Shown piece by piece: positions 1-10,000 of a stretch of DNA of 64,000 nucleotides (position 1 is its first letter; every line of letters begins with the position of its first letter). The translations under genes and the position numbers were made by a program. Source of the DNA: Owenweeksia sp963758205 (lineage in GTDB: Bacteria > Bacteroidota > Bacteroidia > Flavobacteriales > Schleiferiaceae). The stretch spans positions 1,784,661-1,848,660 of the forward strand of contig CAVWUM010000002.1 in assembly GCA_963758205.1 (NCBI GenBank). The letters run 5' to 3'. The notes beneath the pieces are model-generated. The model had not been told where the DNA came from. It was given only the letters and a program-made list of their open reading frames with translations, and made no database searches.

Positions 1-424
1 CGAGGTAAAGCACCACCGCCATTTCATTAAGGGTATTTTCAGAAATGGTTGAGATTGGCGATACATCTGAGCTCTCTTCCAATGAAGCCTCTTCCTGCGT
101 AAGCATTTCAATCAGGCGCATGCCTTTCAGGTCGGGATAATCTACCGGGTCCACATAGGCATCTTCGCGGATGTGCGTGCAAACCGTTTCCTCCATGGCT
201 ACCAGGTAGCCCTCGGAGGTTATTCCGCAGCCCTTGCCTATGGTAATTTCCTTTCGTTTGCCGGAAGACGAATAGCGCAGATTCAGCCCGCAGACTATAC
301 CTATGCCAATGAGTTTGTTTCGGGTAAGCCGCTCCTGCTCTTCAAGGTAAACTACCAGGTCATTAAGGTGGCCGGAGGTAAGCACCTGGTCGGCTTCAAA
401 AATGGGGTATGTATTCGCTTTCAT
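1..424 (-). CDS. Conserved eCIS-locus protein, 3' part missing (left edge)
   Basis: An open frame of 141 codons starts at an ATG whose complement is at 422-424 and runs off the left edge without a stop. I translated it by hand; it begins MKANTYPIFEADQVLTSGHL and continues with YLEEQERLTRNKL, then GIGIVCGL. I recall proteins starting this way as conserved hypotheticals in Bacteroidota eCIS clusters, but I cannot name a domain or function. It is the next gene downstream of the baseplate gene at 567-3545, on the same strand, separated by a G/C-rich palindromic element (439-569). Belonging to the injection-system operon is inferred from position and strand. Confidence 0.7.
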   Translation of the reverse strand, partial: MKANTYPIFEADQVLTSGHLNDLVVYLEEQERLTRNKLIGIGIVCGLNLRYSSSGKRKEITIGKGCGITSEGYLVAMEETVCTHIREDAYVDPVDYPDLKGMRLIEMLTQEEASLEESSDVSPISTISENTLNEMAVVLYL

Positions 425-438
425 AGTCTGATGCTTTA

Positions 439-569
439 GAGCCCCCGACCCCCAAATGGGGCTTTTTCAGGGCGTATATTTTATGTCTCTTTTTATGTCG
501 CTTTCTTTCAATAATTTCATTTTCGCTTCCACACGTACAGGTCCCCCTTAGGGGGATTTAGGGGGCTCA
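439..569. repeat. Paired G/C-rich palindromic element (REP/MITE-like)
   Basis: The left arm at 439-461 starts GAGCCCCCGACCCCC. The right arm at 541-569 reads, on the other strand, GAGCCCCCTAAATCCCCC. The two arms are thus inverted copies of one motif around about 80 bp of AT-rich sequence with no ORF. The right arm overlaps the stop codon of the 992-residue baseplate gene. The same style of paired arms recurs at 8051, 31778 and 49001. Confidence 0.6.
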
Positions 570-3545
570 TTCTTCCAATTCCTCCAACGGTTTAAACTGT
601 CCCAACACCGTGCTACCCAGCATTACGGGGTTTTCATTTTCACTATCTACACAATCATGTAAATGGGCATGCGGGTGTATATTTTTCAGGTTTTGGATGA
701 TCTCAACTAAGGCTGCCAACCTGTTTTTAAGAGCAACTGGGTCGGGCTCAGGTTTGGCCTGCTCTTCCAGCCAGTTACGCCAGGCCTTTTCAAAAACTTC
801 CATTTGCTCCTGGTCAATCCAGCATATTTTTAACCCAATGTGTGCAGGTATTTCTAAGCGCATAGTCCGCTCAGCAAACCGCCTGAACTCCATAGAGCGA
901 AAACGCTCAGGCCAGTACGGTAGCACTACCGAAACCCTGAATGAATATGGATCTTCTTCTCCGCAGGTCAGGCAGTTTTTATCCAGGCAAACCTCCAACA
1001 GGCGATCGTCAGTTTTTTTAGGACGCAGTAAAATATGCTCCACCAGGTGCATTCCCTCCTCAGTGCATGTATCCTTCAGCAGGTATTTCAGCTCCTCAAT
1101 GTTTTTATCTCGGGCGGCCTCTGTGGGGTAAAACATGCTGGTGCCAATAATCTTATTATTCTTAGCTACCAGGTTAAAGTAGAATTTACCGTCCTCCGCT
1201 TTTTCTCTTTTATATTGGTCATCAAGCAGGCCATTTTCCTTTATGGATGAAATACCATTCTTAGCGCTTTGCTCGGTAGTATAGCCCTCACTTCGCAGCA
1301 GCACATTGCCGTTATACGTTTTCACGCGAAAGCGAAATTCTTCGGCAGCATCCTTATAAATTTCAAAAAGGTCATCCACAGGGCTGCACTCCAGTTTTCT
1401 ACGAAAGAAATCCTCAAAGCCCAAAAGGCGGCTTACGCGTTTTTCAAAACCCGAAACATTGGCCGTATTCCACAGCTCATTTTGGTCACTATAATCCAAC
1501 CCTTTTCCACGTTCACTGCTCAGTTCGGGGTAGTCTCTCAAAAAGCGGATTTTATCCAGAATCAATTCTTCGGGTGCCTCAGATTCTTTTAATACATGAG
1601 TAAGCGCGGCATACTCCGAAAATTGCTCACCAAAACGGGCTATAAGGTGATTCAAAAAGCGGTTACGCCTTTCGCGGAATTGTTCCTTGTCTTCAAAAAG
1701 TCCCGCCAGTTCTGACTTTAAGGCAACCGCATCTTTGTAAAACTCATTTTCAAAGTCGCCTTCAATAGCGCTTATGTTTTCTAAATATTGAGAAAAATAG
1801 GTGTGATCAACGCCCTCATTCCAGCCGTAAATGTTCCTGATGTTGGCTAATTGACTTAAATAATTGGCCAATAGCTGATCAAAAAACAGGAGGTAGGATT
1901 TTAGTTGTTTGGCCTGGGCCATTCGGGCATTTTGTGCTTCGCGACTCAGGTTTTCATTAAGGGGAAGACCTTTGGCTCCAATGCCATAAGTCAGCGGAAA
2001 TTCATTTTGAATAGTATAATGTTCTTCAAGGTTGCGGAGCTTACCTTCCGGGATGGGCAAATCGGTGTCATGCTCCATCAGGGCAATTCTTTCCGTTATC
2101 CCATTCAGCATTTCCAGCTTCTGTTGAGTTTCCTCAAGATCAGCGATAAAAGGGATGTCGGCTTTAAACAGTAGAAACTTGCTCTTGCGTATCGCCAACC
2201 TGGCTTTATGGCCATCCGAAATATCAAGCGTCCACCTGCGGTTTGTGGCCATACGGTTTCCGGACTCATCGTATTGGGTCATCATAAAATTCCGCACGGC
2301 CTTTACACCGGGTATATCCATAATGATATTGATCATATCCGATGCGTAGAGGCAGGCTCCCAGCTTGCTGTCATTCAAATCTTCATCTAAAATGAACCCG
2401 TGGTCAAGCATAGGTCCTTCAAATATTTCATCAGGCGAAAGCCCTTGCTCTAAAAGAGATTTAAGCGTATGCGCAGGTATAGGAGGGGAGAGGTACAGTT
2501 GTAATTCATGATATATTTGGGCCTGCACCGTTTCAAGGTCTGCATCATTTTCTAGATCAAGATCTGCGCAAATGGCCACATCTTCAATAGGCACTATGTT
2601 GATATCCAAAAAGTCTTCGCAAAGATTGCGGTTAGCCATTAGCTTTTTGCGTGTGGTTTCTATCAGTTCACCAATACGTTTTAGCTTTTTAAGATATTTT
2701 GGAATTATAGCGCCAAATGCGGTTTTCAGCAGCTCCGCTTCAATTTTATCTGAAGTGATTTCAGCATCATTTTTATTGGAAATGAAAGTGACTTTCACCT
2801 CCTTTAGGTGCACACTTTTATTCGCTCCACCGCTCTTGTAATTTACGGTAAGGTCTCCCTGCCAATAGGTTTTTTTAAGTTGAGGATTGGCCACACTCAT
2901 GGAGGTAAGGATATCTGCTTCCGCGAAACCGAGTAGGTCTTCGTTACGTTTGCTCCACTTGGGCAACAATACTTCTACGGTAAGGCCCGCCAAATCTCCA
3001 CGGAAAACTTTATGAAAAAGCAGGGCCGAATTTAAATCACCAACCTCGCGGTCCTCACCCAACTCGAGCAACACATTATAAAGGCCGCGCAGTTTTACCT
3101 CAGTAAGTTCCGGCAATTGGGTGGTAATAAGTTGACTCTCATCGCAATCGGCCCAAAGCTTTATTTCACCCCGCTCTGCACAGCTCAGCCAGGCATTATC
3201 CACGCCTATAATGTCAATTAAGAGTTTACGATAATCAAGCTCCGTAAAAGCGCGGTTGGTAAGTATATTCTTTGCAGTATGAAACTGAAAGGCATGCTCA
3301 CCCTCTGTGGTTTCGGCAACAATATCCTTCATCTCAAAACCGGTGCGGTATCCTAAGTCGGTAATAGCATAGGCAAGCACTTCCAGTATGGTTATTCCCG
3401 GATCGTGCGTATTGAAATCCGTCCACAATTTAGTGGCAATGCTTTCCAAATACTTCAATCCTTCCTGCCGCAGAAAGTAGTAGTCCTGACTTTCGCGCAG
3501 ATTTGGATTTTGCGATATGGTTATTGATTCGCTCACGTTACGCAC
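567..3545 (-). CDS. eCIS baseplate protein (Afp12/gp7-like)
   Basis: A 992-residue protein. Near the N terminus it has the motif DFNTHDPGITILEVLAYAITD, of a kind seen in large contractile-tail baseplate proteins of eCIS loci. Family knowledge and its place directly after the gp6/J-like gene suggest the second wedge protein of an Afp/PVC-type baseplate. No signal peptide is visible, as expected for a particle assembled in the cytoplasm. The first start is a GTG at 3545; a second GTG at 3536 forms a GTGA overlap with the stop of the preceding gene (3533-3535) and may be the true start. Whether it is an Afp12 or a second Afp11 homologue is uncertain. Confidence 0.8.
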   Translation of the reverse strand: MRNVSESITISQNPNLRESQDYYFLRQEGLKYLESIATKLWTDFNTHDPGITILEVLAYAITDLGYRTGFEMKDIVAETTEGEHAFQFHTAKNILTNRAFTELDYRKLLIDIIGVDNAWLSCAERGEIKLWADCDESQLITTQLPELTEVKLRGLYNVLLELGEDREVGDLNSALLFHKVFRGDLAGLTVEVLLPKWSKRNEDLLGFAEADILTSMSVANPQLKKTYWQGDLTVNYKSGGANKSVHLKEVKVTFISNKNDAEITSDKIEAELLKTAFGAIIPKYLKKLKRIGELIETTRKKLMANRNLCEDFLDINIVPIEDVAICADLDLENDADLETVQAQIYHELQLYLSPPIPAHTLKSLLEQGLSPDEIFEGPMLDHGFILDEDLNDSKLGACLYASDMINIIMDIPGVKAVRNFMMTQYDESGNRMATNRRWTLDISDGHKARLAIRKSKFLLFKADIPFIADLEETQQKLEMLNGITERIALMEHDTDLPIPEGKLRNLEEHYTIQNEFPLTYGIGAKGLPLNENLSREAQNARMAQAKQLKSYLLFFDQLLANYLSQLANIRNIYGWNEGVDHTYFSQYLENISAIEGDFENEFYKDAVALKSELAGLFEDKEQFRERRNRFLNHLIARFGEQFSEYAALTHVLKESEAPEELILDKIRFLRDYPELSSERGKGLDYSDQNELWNTANVSGFEKRVSRLLGFEDFFRRKLECSPVDDLFEIYKDAAEEFRFRVKTYNGNVLLRSEGYTTEQSAKNGISSIKENGLLDDQYKREKAEDGKFYFNLVAKNNKIIGTSMFYPTEAARDKNIEELKYLLKDTCTEEGMHLVEHILLRPKKTDDRLLEVCLDKNCLTCGEEDPYSFRVSVVLPYWPERFRSMEFRRFAERTMRLEIPAHIGLKICWIDQEQMEVFEKAWRNWLEEQAKPEPDPVALKNRLAALVEIIQNLKNIHPHAHLHDCVDSENENPVMLGSTVLGQFKPLEELEE

Positions 3546-6500
3546 ACTTTTTCAATGAATATTTCATGCTCCGCCTGTGGTACCGAAACCAGTATGGATC
3601 TTCCGGTACTGGCAACCGCCTCTTTCACTTCCTTACGGGGATTATCACCTATTTTCTGGAAAATCCGCAGGTCGCGCAGGTAGTTTACATATTCCCGTTC
3701 TTCTATAAAATCCAGTATTACTGATTCATGTAGGCTTCCGCCAAAATCAATTCGCGCTTCTTCATCAAAAGCCCAGGGTGCCAAAAAGCGGGTGATGTCC
3801 TCTTTCAGTTTATTGGTGAAGATGGTTTCATCAAGCCCTTCATGCAGCTCAACTACGCAATACACCTGCACCTGCTCAAACTGTGGGTTATCTACCGTAA
3901 GGTTCACCCACTTGGAAGTGTGCATCTCCAGGAAGTTTTCAATCTCATTGCGTAGTGCCTTACTGGTGTAGGGTTCGAGTGGGTTGGCCGCCAGGTCACT
4001 TTTTTGGTTGGGGATGGGAATTACGGCTACATGCCCCGGTCTTTTTTCATTGTACACATCCTTACCTATTTCAGTATGGGGCAGGCATTTCACCTTATAA
4101 ATGGCCGGAAAGTGCTCCAATACCAAGTGCTCATAATCCCAAATGGTAATGGCGCGCTCTTTATGTCTCAGCCGTTCACTTACCCTTGTATAAAAGGCTT
4201 CATCTGCTTCAGCACTGCGGCCCCCAAATGAATTGTAGGGCTGTGTCACTTTTTTGATAGAGGCATCTTTCACCAAAAGGCTGTTGATGGTTCCTCCTTC
4301 AAGCGGGGTTGCTAAAAAGTCGGGGTCATTATTCTTATCTGCAAATACGGCTTTGGCGGCCTGGGCGCGTATGTCAATAGCCTGGCTCACGCCATCTGTG
4401 TCGGTTTCCACGTGGGCGCGTATCCAATGGTAGCCTGCTGGCAATAAGGTGTTATCATTATTTACCCCTTTCGGGAAGGAGAAGGTGATGACGCCACTCT
4501 TCACCAGATTATCCGTAGCATCGGACAATTCTGTCTTTTCAAATGCCGTCCAGTTATTTTTATGAAGATAACTCCAATGGACCTTTGGATTATCTTTTAA
4601 TGGGTTTTCGCTTCCTTCCGCTAACTGAAAAAGTAACGACAAATTCTGGGGCGGCTGTAAATCCTTTAAGCCAAGGTAAAACTGACCTTCGCCTGCAAAT
4701 TGCGGTAGCAAAGGGATGTTTCCCGAAGTGGCCAGTAAGTAGGGGTGAAGTTCATGTGCACCAAAAACTCCTGAATGAAAAAACTGGGCAGTGCGGTTTT
4801 CGAAGGCCGGTAGTTGCAGTTTTTCGTTTACCGGATACGCGGTAAAATCAATGGTTTGGGCAGCGGTGTAATTTAACTTTACCGATACAACCTCAGGTGT
4901 AAAGGGCTGCTCAGGTGCGGTGCTCAATTGATTTATCGCAGCATCCGTAAGTAAATTGGGGTAATCAGAATGGCCAAAATCGGGTTTATCCAGTTTTAGT
5001 TTCAGGAGTAAAGTTTCATCAAACTCATCAGCCACCAAACCATCATTAATATTTTTAATGCGGTTTAAATCGCTAAAGTCCTTTCCAAATGTTCTGAAGC
5101 CCTGTCTGCCGGGAGATTCTAATAAGAATGCGAATAACGGCCCGGCCCACCCCCAAATCCATGGCTCAGCAATGTAGGTGATAATAAAAATGATAAACTC
5201 TTCAACGGAGGCGCTGCCTATGTAGTCCAGTCTTCCGAAAAGCTCTTTCTGATTTGTTGAAGTAGTAGGTGCTATGGGGAAGGAGGCTGTAACTTTTGGA
5301 GTGCTGCCTTCCAAATCAAAAGTATTGAGGATACGGGCCACGGCATACGGCCCAAAGTTTTTAAAATAGCGCAGGTCTTCATGGCCCAGTCCATACTCAC
5401 GAAGTGTTTTCCACTCCAACTCAATCTCAATAGAAGTTAGGTTTTTTGAGGCTGCCTCCCGGTGACCAACTTCGATGTAATCTCCTTTTTTAGGCTGTGG
5501 CCCGAAGGGGTAAAATGGCTTGGACGGATCAATCGGCCCCAATGAGGTTTCCACTTTTAGATTGGTGGCACCACTCACTCTTACCTCCAGGTCAATCTTT
5601 TCAATTTTGATGTCCTTAAGTTGCTGATAGGGGTAGTTGGTGTCCTTATCATTTCTGAGTAAAAATCTTACTAACGGTAAAGTTGTGTTATAGGAGCCAA
5701 GGTGAACTTCACTGTTATACGGGAAAGTGGGCTCCGCATCTTCGGGCAATATCCCGTAGAAATACAGCTTGTCATCATTGGGTAAATCCAGACTACCGGG
5801 ATTACTTAAAGGGAGTTCTATCCAGCCTTTTTCTCCTGTTATTTCAGCTTTGAAATCATTGTGATCAAAACCACTTTGATCAATAGCAGCATCAGCATCT
5901 ATAGCAATTACCACCTCGCGAATCCCTTCTTCGAGGTAAAGCATGGTAGAGGCCACAGCAAAGCCGATTTCAGGTAATTGCATTTGATTAGTGCCAAACT
6001 GAGGCCAGCGTTTATTTTCCTCTACCGCTTCCAGCCCGTCAAGTGAATTGGCTACCGGGGCGCTGTAAATTCTTTTTACCAGCCGGAGTTCTTCATCAGG
6101 TGCAAGGCTATCTTCTTTCTCTATAAAAACAGAATGAAGAAGCTCCACTTTTGCCTTGTTGAGAGCAACATCTTCAGCTACTTCATACACCACAATTTTA
6201 CCAAGGTCATCTTTACCCGCCTTTAATGGTGTGCCCTTTTCCAGCAGGTAGCTGTCCACATTTTTTTGCAATTCAAAAATCAGATGGACATTATCAGGCA
6301 CCGCAGCCTTTTTAGGTAGTGTCAGTACATCTTTATAATAAAAATCAAGATGTTGCTGCGTAAAGGTATTGAGATGCTCATAGGCATATTCCATCAACTT
6401 TAAAAAGCCAAGTAAAAGTGCCACATGGGGCTGGTGATCTTCATAAGTAGTAATGGATTCGTCAAAGTACTTAGCTGCTGACGAAACTATGCGCCCCCAA

Positions 6501-7240
6501 AGTTTAAAAATGCGGTCAAAAAGTATATGAAGAGCTTCCTTAGCATTGGCAATCTTTTCGGCATTGCTCGGTGGAAGTGGGCTTCCAAATGGGCTGTTAT
6601 CCAGGGCCACATTGGCATAGAAATCATTCCAGCTATTAGCCGAGTTTTTAAACCAGGGGCGGGAAAGGCCTGTGTTTATAACATCCTGCGAAGCCCAGAT
6701 TTCCAGAGGAAACTCAAATACATAATCGGTTGAAGTATCATCTATCAGATTTTTATCAATACCGGCTTTATAAAAAGCTATAAGTTGTGCCAGGTCAGCG
6801 CTAAGTTTTCCCTGGATGAGGTTATTCATTTCCGCGTTAAGTGGATGAGTGGCGGGTATGCTTTGCATGTGCCTATCCAACCGAAACAACAGCGAAAACA
6901 GAAAGTCGAAAATATTCTTAAAGCCCGCTTTGGTAGTCACATTTCCTATAAACTCCACATTAAAAAAGCGCAGGGTTTTAGCGGTATTTTCTTTGGAGAT
7001 TACGGCCAGCAGATACAAAAGGTCTTTACCAAGCATGGCGGTCCAGTCTCCATTTACCTGGTTTTGCAGGTTGTGGTAATTAAGGTGGCCGGAGAATTTT
7101 TGGAGGAGAATGAGGAAGTCGGCAGTATCCCGCTCTTCCGGCAAAGCATAATCGGTACCCAAAGTGGGCGACAGGCGCTGCGGCTGACTCGTACCACCAC
7201 GCTTTACGGTAAACTGAGTATCGATTATGTTTAGTTTCAT
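3533..7240 (-). CDS. eCIS baseplate J/gp6-like wedge protein (Afp11-like)
   Basis: A 1235-residue protein. Near the C terminus it carries the pattern FYTRVSERLRHKERAITIWD followed by a segment ending in YKVKCLP, typical of baseplate J/gp6-like proteins of Afp, PVC and related injection systems. These form the wedge ring around the spike hub. The long N-terminal two thirds are not recognisable by eye. Its ATG at 7240 overlaps the stop of the gp25-like gene (ATGA), so translation is probably coupled. Its own stop overlaps the next baseplate gene. Confidence in a baseplate role is high; the exact Afp number is inferred from order. Confidence 0.85.
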   Translation of the reverse strand: MKLNIIDTQFTVKRGGTSQPQRLSPTLGTDYALPEERDTADFLILLQKFSGHLNYHNLQNQVNGDWTAMLGKDLLYLLAVISKENTAKTLRFFNVEFIGNVTTKAGFKNIFDFLFSLLFRLDRHMQSIPATHPLNAEMNNLIQGKLSADLAQLIAFYKAGIDKNLIDDTSTDYVFEFPLEIWASQDVINTGLSRPWFKNSANSWNDFYANVALDNSPFGSPLPPSNAEKIANAKEALHILFDRIFKLWGRIVSSAAKYFDESITTYEDHQPHVALLLGFLKLMEYAYEHLNTFTQQHLDFYYKDVLTLPKKAAVPDNVHLIFELQKNVDSYLLEKGTPLKAGKDDLGKIVVYEVAEDVALNKAKVELLHSVFIEKEDSLAPDEELRLVKRIYSAPVANSLDGLEAVEENKRWPQFGTNQMQLPEIGFAVASTMLYLEEGIREVVIAIDADAAIDQSGFDHNDFKAEITGEKGWIELPLSNPGSLDLPNDDKLYFYGILPEDAEPTFPYNSEVHLGSYNTTLPLVRFLLRNDKDTNYPYQQLKDIKIEKIDLEVRVSGATNLKVETSLGPIDPSKPFYPFGPQPKKGDYIEVGHREAASKNLTSIEIELEWKTLREYGLGHEDLRYFKNFGPYAVARILNTFDLEGSTPKVTASFPIAPTTSTNQKELFGRLDYIGSASVEEFIIFIITYIAEPWIWGWAGPLFAFLLESPGRQGFRTFGKDFSDLNRIKNINDGLVADEFDETLLLKLKLDKPDFGHSDYPNLLTDAAINQLSTAPEQPFTPEVVSVKLNYTAAQTIDFTAYPVNEKLQLPAFENRTAQFFHSGVFGAHELHPYLLATSGNIPLLPQFAGEGQFYLGLKDLQPPQNLSLLFQLAEGSENPLKDNPKVHWSYLHKNNWTAFEKTELSDATDNLVKSGVITFSFPKGVNNDNTLLPAGYHWIRAHVETDTDGVSQAIDIRAQAAKAVFADKNNDPDFLATPLEGGTINSLLVKDASIKKVTQPYNSFGGRSAEADEAFYTRVSERLRHKERAITIWDYEHLVLEHFPAIYKVKCLPHTEIGKDVYNEKRPGHVAVIPIPNQKSDLAANPLEPYTSKALRNEIENFLEMHTSKWVNLTVDNPQFEQVQVYCVVELHEGLDETIFTNKLKEDITRFLAPWAFDEEARIDFGGSLHESVILDFIEEREYVNYLRDLRIFQKIGDNPRKEVKEAVASTGRSILVSVPQAEHEIFIEKVCVT

Positions 7241-7659
7241 GTTAGTCTGAAGTCTGCTTCATTGGTATAAAATGGGTACACAAAGTTGTATCGAGAGTTG
7301 GTGCTGCGTATGGTAAATGCCACTCCAATATCCACTACGCCTTCAAGTTCATTGCTTTTGTCCAGCTTCACGGTATTCACGTCTATTCGGGGTTCATGGT
7401 ACAGAATAGCTGTTTTAATGAGGTCGGCCATGTAGGTTTTTAGCGTTTGATCCATTGGTTCAAAAAGCAGCTTTTCAAGGTTACAGCCATAAGTGGGTTG
7501 CATTACGCGTTCGCCAAGATCGGTGCTCAGCAATATTTCAAGGCTCCGCTTTATGTCCTCCACATCAGATGTCATTTCCACCGAGCGCCCTCCCGTACCA
7601 AAAGCAGGCGGAAATCCCCATCCTGTCCCTAAAAAATCTGTTTGTTCTTCTTTTGCCAT
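7237..7659 (-). CDS. gp25/GPW-like baseplate wedge protein (Afp9-like)
   Basis: A 140-residue protein with the gp25 (GPW) signature: DIKRSLEILLSTDLGERVM followed by QPTYGCNLEKLLFEP. In contractile tails gp25 homologues join the wedge to the sheath and start sheath polymerisation. The size matches the family. The start is ATG at 7659, and the stop overlaps the ATG of the next baseplate gene. The order PAAR, gp25, gp6 is the usual one in Afp-like clusters. Confidence 0.9.
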   Translation of the reverse strand: MAKEEQTDFLGTGWGFPPAFGTGGRSVEMTSDVEDIKRSLEILLSTDLGERVMQPTYGCNLEKLLFEPMDQTLKTYMADLIKTAILYHEPRIDVNTVKLDKSNELEGVVDIGVAFTIRSTNSRYNFVYPFYTNEADFRLT

Positions 7660-7743
7660 TTCTCTTTATCTATTTTTTGCCACGAAGGCACAAAGGCTCA
7701 AAGTCGTTTCACGCTCCGTGGACTGTCGTCTATGGACTATCTG

Positions 7744-8028
7744 CTAACCACCTATCATCACCGTAAACTCTCCTAAAATGATGTTACCGCCATGAGCAGT
7801 AGTATCACCCATTCGTGCAGCGGGCATGCCGCCAATCAGCACCGTACCCGAACCTTTTACAATGGTATCCGGAGGACCAACACAAATACACATATCCCCA
7901 ACCCGTGCGGCGGGCATTCCGCCAATCAGTACGGTAAACTCACCCAGCGCTACCGGGCCTCCAACGTGTGGCGGTGGCGTTACCATGGGGCAAGTGTGCA
8001 TATCTCCTATTCTCGCTGCCGGGGGCAT
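7744..8028 (-). CDS. PAAR-repeat spike tip protein (Afp10-like)
   Basis: A 94-residue protein made almost entirely of PAAR-type repeats: MPPAARIGDMHTC near the start, GGMPAARVGDMCI in the middle and GGMPAARMGDTT towards the end, ending in VMIGG. PAAR proteins cap the VgrG/gp5 spike with a sharp tip, usually with a bound metal ion. There is no C-terminal extension that could be a fused toxin. The upstream gap to the VgrG gene (213 bp) is mostly a palindromic repeat element (8051-8212). Confidence 0.92.
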   Translation of the reverse strand: MPPAARIGDMHTCPMVTPPPHVGGPVALGEFTVLIGGMPAARVGDMCICVGPPDTIVKGSGTVLIGGMPAARMGDTTAHGGNIILGEFTVMIGG

Positions 8029-8050
8029 ATTTTTTAGTTAAATGGTTTAG

Positions 8051-8212
8051 CCTCACCCCCGGCCCCTCTCCCACGGGAGAGGGGTGACGGTGGGTTTACT
8101 TTGAGCGGAGAAATTCTACCATGAATCTGCTCCTATCTCATTCAAATTTTCTTCAACGTTTTTGCATCTCGCCTCCCCCTCTTACTTTAGGAGAGGGGGT
8201 CGGGGGGTGAGG
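8051..8212. repeat. Paired G/C-rich palindromic element between PAAR and spike genes
   Basis: The left arm at 8051-8090 reads CCTCACCCCCGGCCCCTCTC and then its own hairpin, GGAGAGGGG. The right arm at 8172-8212, on the other strand, reads CCTCACCCCCCGACCCCCTC. The arms are inverted copies around about 80 bp without an ORF. It sits in the longest gap of the eCIS operon. Both arms can fold into GC-rich hairpins, so they might attenuate transcription between the spike and tip genes; this is inference. Confidence 0.65.
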
Positions 8213-8241
8213 TAGCGCAAAGCGTGTGTCCCAACCCCCTG

Positions 8242-9981
8242 CTAATTTATCATCACTACCCCCCCTTTTACTACGGTTTGCCCGCTACTACTCAACTCCG
8301 CTCCAGCTGAACCCTCTGCTTTAAAGGAAGCCTGTGCTTTTTGAGTTAAGTTCATTCCCTCAATTTTCAAATCCGTAGCTGCCTTTAGCTCTAAGGCCGC
8401 AGCGCTTTCTATTACAATTCCTGAAGAGGTCATTTCTATTTTATTGCCGTTCAGGTCTTCTAATACAATGGTGCTGCCATCATCATCAATCAGCACCTTG
8501 TTTCCACCCGGGGTTTCAATTGTTACCGATGATTTTTCATCGTCAAATTCCAGTTTCATTTCCGAGCGGGTGTAAATTCCTTTTATGTGATTATCATCAG
8601 TGGCTGAAACGGGAGCTGGTTTAGCTGAACTGTGCAGAGCTCCTAATACCACAGCATAGCGCGGGTCATCATTTATAAATCCCACAATTACTTCATCACC
8701 AATTTCCGGCCTGAAGAAGCTTCCCCGATTATCACCTGCATCCAGCAAGGCCGTGCGGCACCAGATTCCTTCGTCCTCAGCGTCCACCACAGGCAATTTT
8801 ACCAAAATGCGATCTTCGCCATCTGGGTCATCCGCCAACTGGCTTACTACCCCAATCTGTAGCCCGTTGACTGTGGGCAATAGTTCACCCGATTGCTTTT
8901 CTTCTGTTTTGAATATCTGTTGAAACCACTCAGGGCTAAGGCCTAACTGTAATTCGGTAAACCAGCTGCCATCTGCCACCTGGTGTTGAACCCCGGAAAC
9001 ATAGTACTCGCCATTAAAGCGGTCTCCCAAACCACCCAATTCTATGGTTTGTCCGGGTAAAATGGCTACAGTTCCTTCCACTCTTACCCGACCTCTTATT
9101 TTGGCCAGGCGGCTCTTCAGCAGTTTAGCATCAGTCCATGCCTTGAGTTCGGCATCCTCTACTTTACCGGAGTGGCTCAGTTGAAAAGGATCAGAGCCTA
9201 TGGCCTCTGCTATGCTGGCACCATCGAGGTTTCCAGCCGAGGCCGTTCCTGGTTCTTCGGATTCTTCTTCAATTATTTCCTGGTTGGCAAAATCCCATGA
9301 TTCAGAGATTGTGGCAGGAAATTGATTGCGGGCATCCATTTCGCCCTCAAATTCAAATATGGTTCGTCCATATTCAAAACTGAGTTCACTGCTTTCCGCT
9401 TCAGCAGGGGGTTGCACCTTTACGGTGTCATCCTCCACACTTACCACAAGGCCATTGGCTTCTGCACGCATCAGCATAAAATCCCAATCCGTGGCGCTGT
9501 ATTGTACCATTTCCTTATGAGTTACAGATGTGTCAAAAACATCCCCGCTAAGGCCATATTTCCCGATTAATTCAGAGATGATATCGGAATCATTCAAATC
9601 CTTAAAAAAGGTGGAGCGGGGAGTGATGGTCATCTTAATGGCCTTGCTTTTACATTCAATTTCCAGCATTGGTGAATTGCCTCTGACCTTAAGAGCATGC
9701 TTTACAATTATTCCTTTAAAAACGGTTTCATCTTCCGAGTGAAATCCAATTTGGATTTCGACTTCATTACCGGGAATAAAATCATCACTGCTACTTACCT
9801 CGAAGGTTTGCTCTGCCACATCTCCATCCAAAATATTGAGCACCGCGTAAGGTATGCGGTTGACCTCCCGGTTAACGGTAAGCGAAACCACTTGAACAGT
9901 TGGCGGAACCACACTGCCATTCACCTTTACCATAAAGGTTACGAGATCAGACTGGACAATATCAATGGGGAAAATGGGCAT
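8242..9981 (-). CDS. VgrG/gp5-like central spike protein (Afp8-like)
   Basis: A 579-residue protein. The N-terminal half resembles the gp27-like hub of VgrG proteins. The middle holds an OB-fold-like region (VNGLQIGVVSQLADDPDGED, then GIWCRTALLDAGDN and a segment with RPEIGDEVIVGF), as in gp5/VgrG. The C terminus is a repetitive glycine/valine/lysine strand pattern that fits the needle beta-helix. Three copies would form the central spike that carries the PAAR tip. It starts at ATG 9981, 19 bp after the LysM gene. No added effector domain is visible after the needle. Confidence 0.9.
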   Translation of the reverse strand: MPIFPIDIVQSDLVTFMVKVNGSVVPPTVQVVSLTVNREVNRIPYAVLNILDGDVAEQTFEVSSSDDFIPGNEVEIQIGFHSEDETVFKGIIVKHALKVRGNSPMLEIECKSKAIKMTITPRSTFFKDLNDSDIISELIGKYGLSGDVFDTSVTHKEMVQYSATDWDFMLMRAEANGLVVSVEDDTVKVQPPAEAESSELSFEYGRTIFEFEGEMDARNQFPATISESWDFANQEIIEEESEEPGTASAGNLDGASIAEAIGSDPFQLSHSGKVEDAELKAWTDAKLLKSRLAKIRGRVRVEGTVAILPGQTIELGGLGDRFNGEYYVSGVQHQVADGSWFTELQLGLSPEWFQQIFKTEEKQSGELLPTVNGLQIGVVSQLADDPDGEDRILVKLPVVDAEDEGIWCRTALLDAGDNRGSFFRPEIGDEVIVGFINDDPRYAVVLGALHSSAKPAPVSATDDNHIKGIYTRSEMKLEFDDEKSSVTIETPGGNKVLIDDDGSTIVLEDLNGNKIEMTSSGIVIESAAALELKAATDLKIEGMNLTQKAQASFKAEGSAGAELSSSGQTVVKGGVVMIN

Positions 9982-10000
9982 TTACGTTTGGTTTAATATA

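Noticed and set aside
610..1131. A long open frame on the plus strand opposite the baseplate gene
   Set aside because: It lies wholly inside the 992-residue gene on the other strand, has Ser/Arg-rich shadow composition and no recognisable domain.
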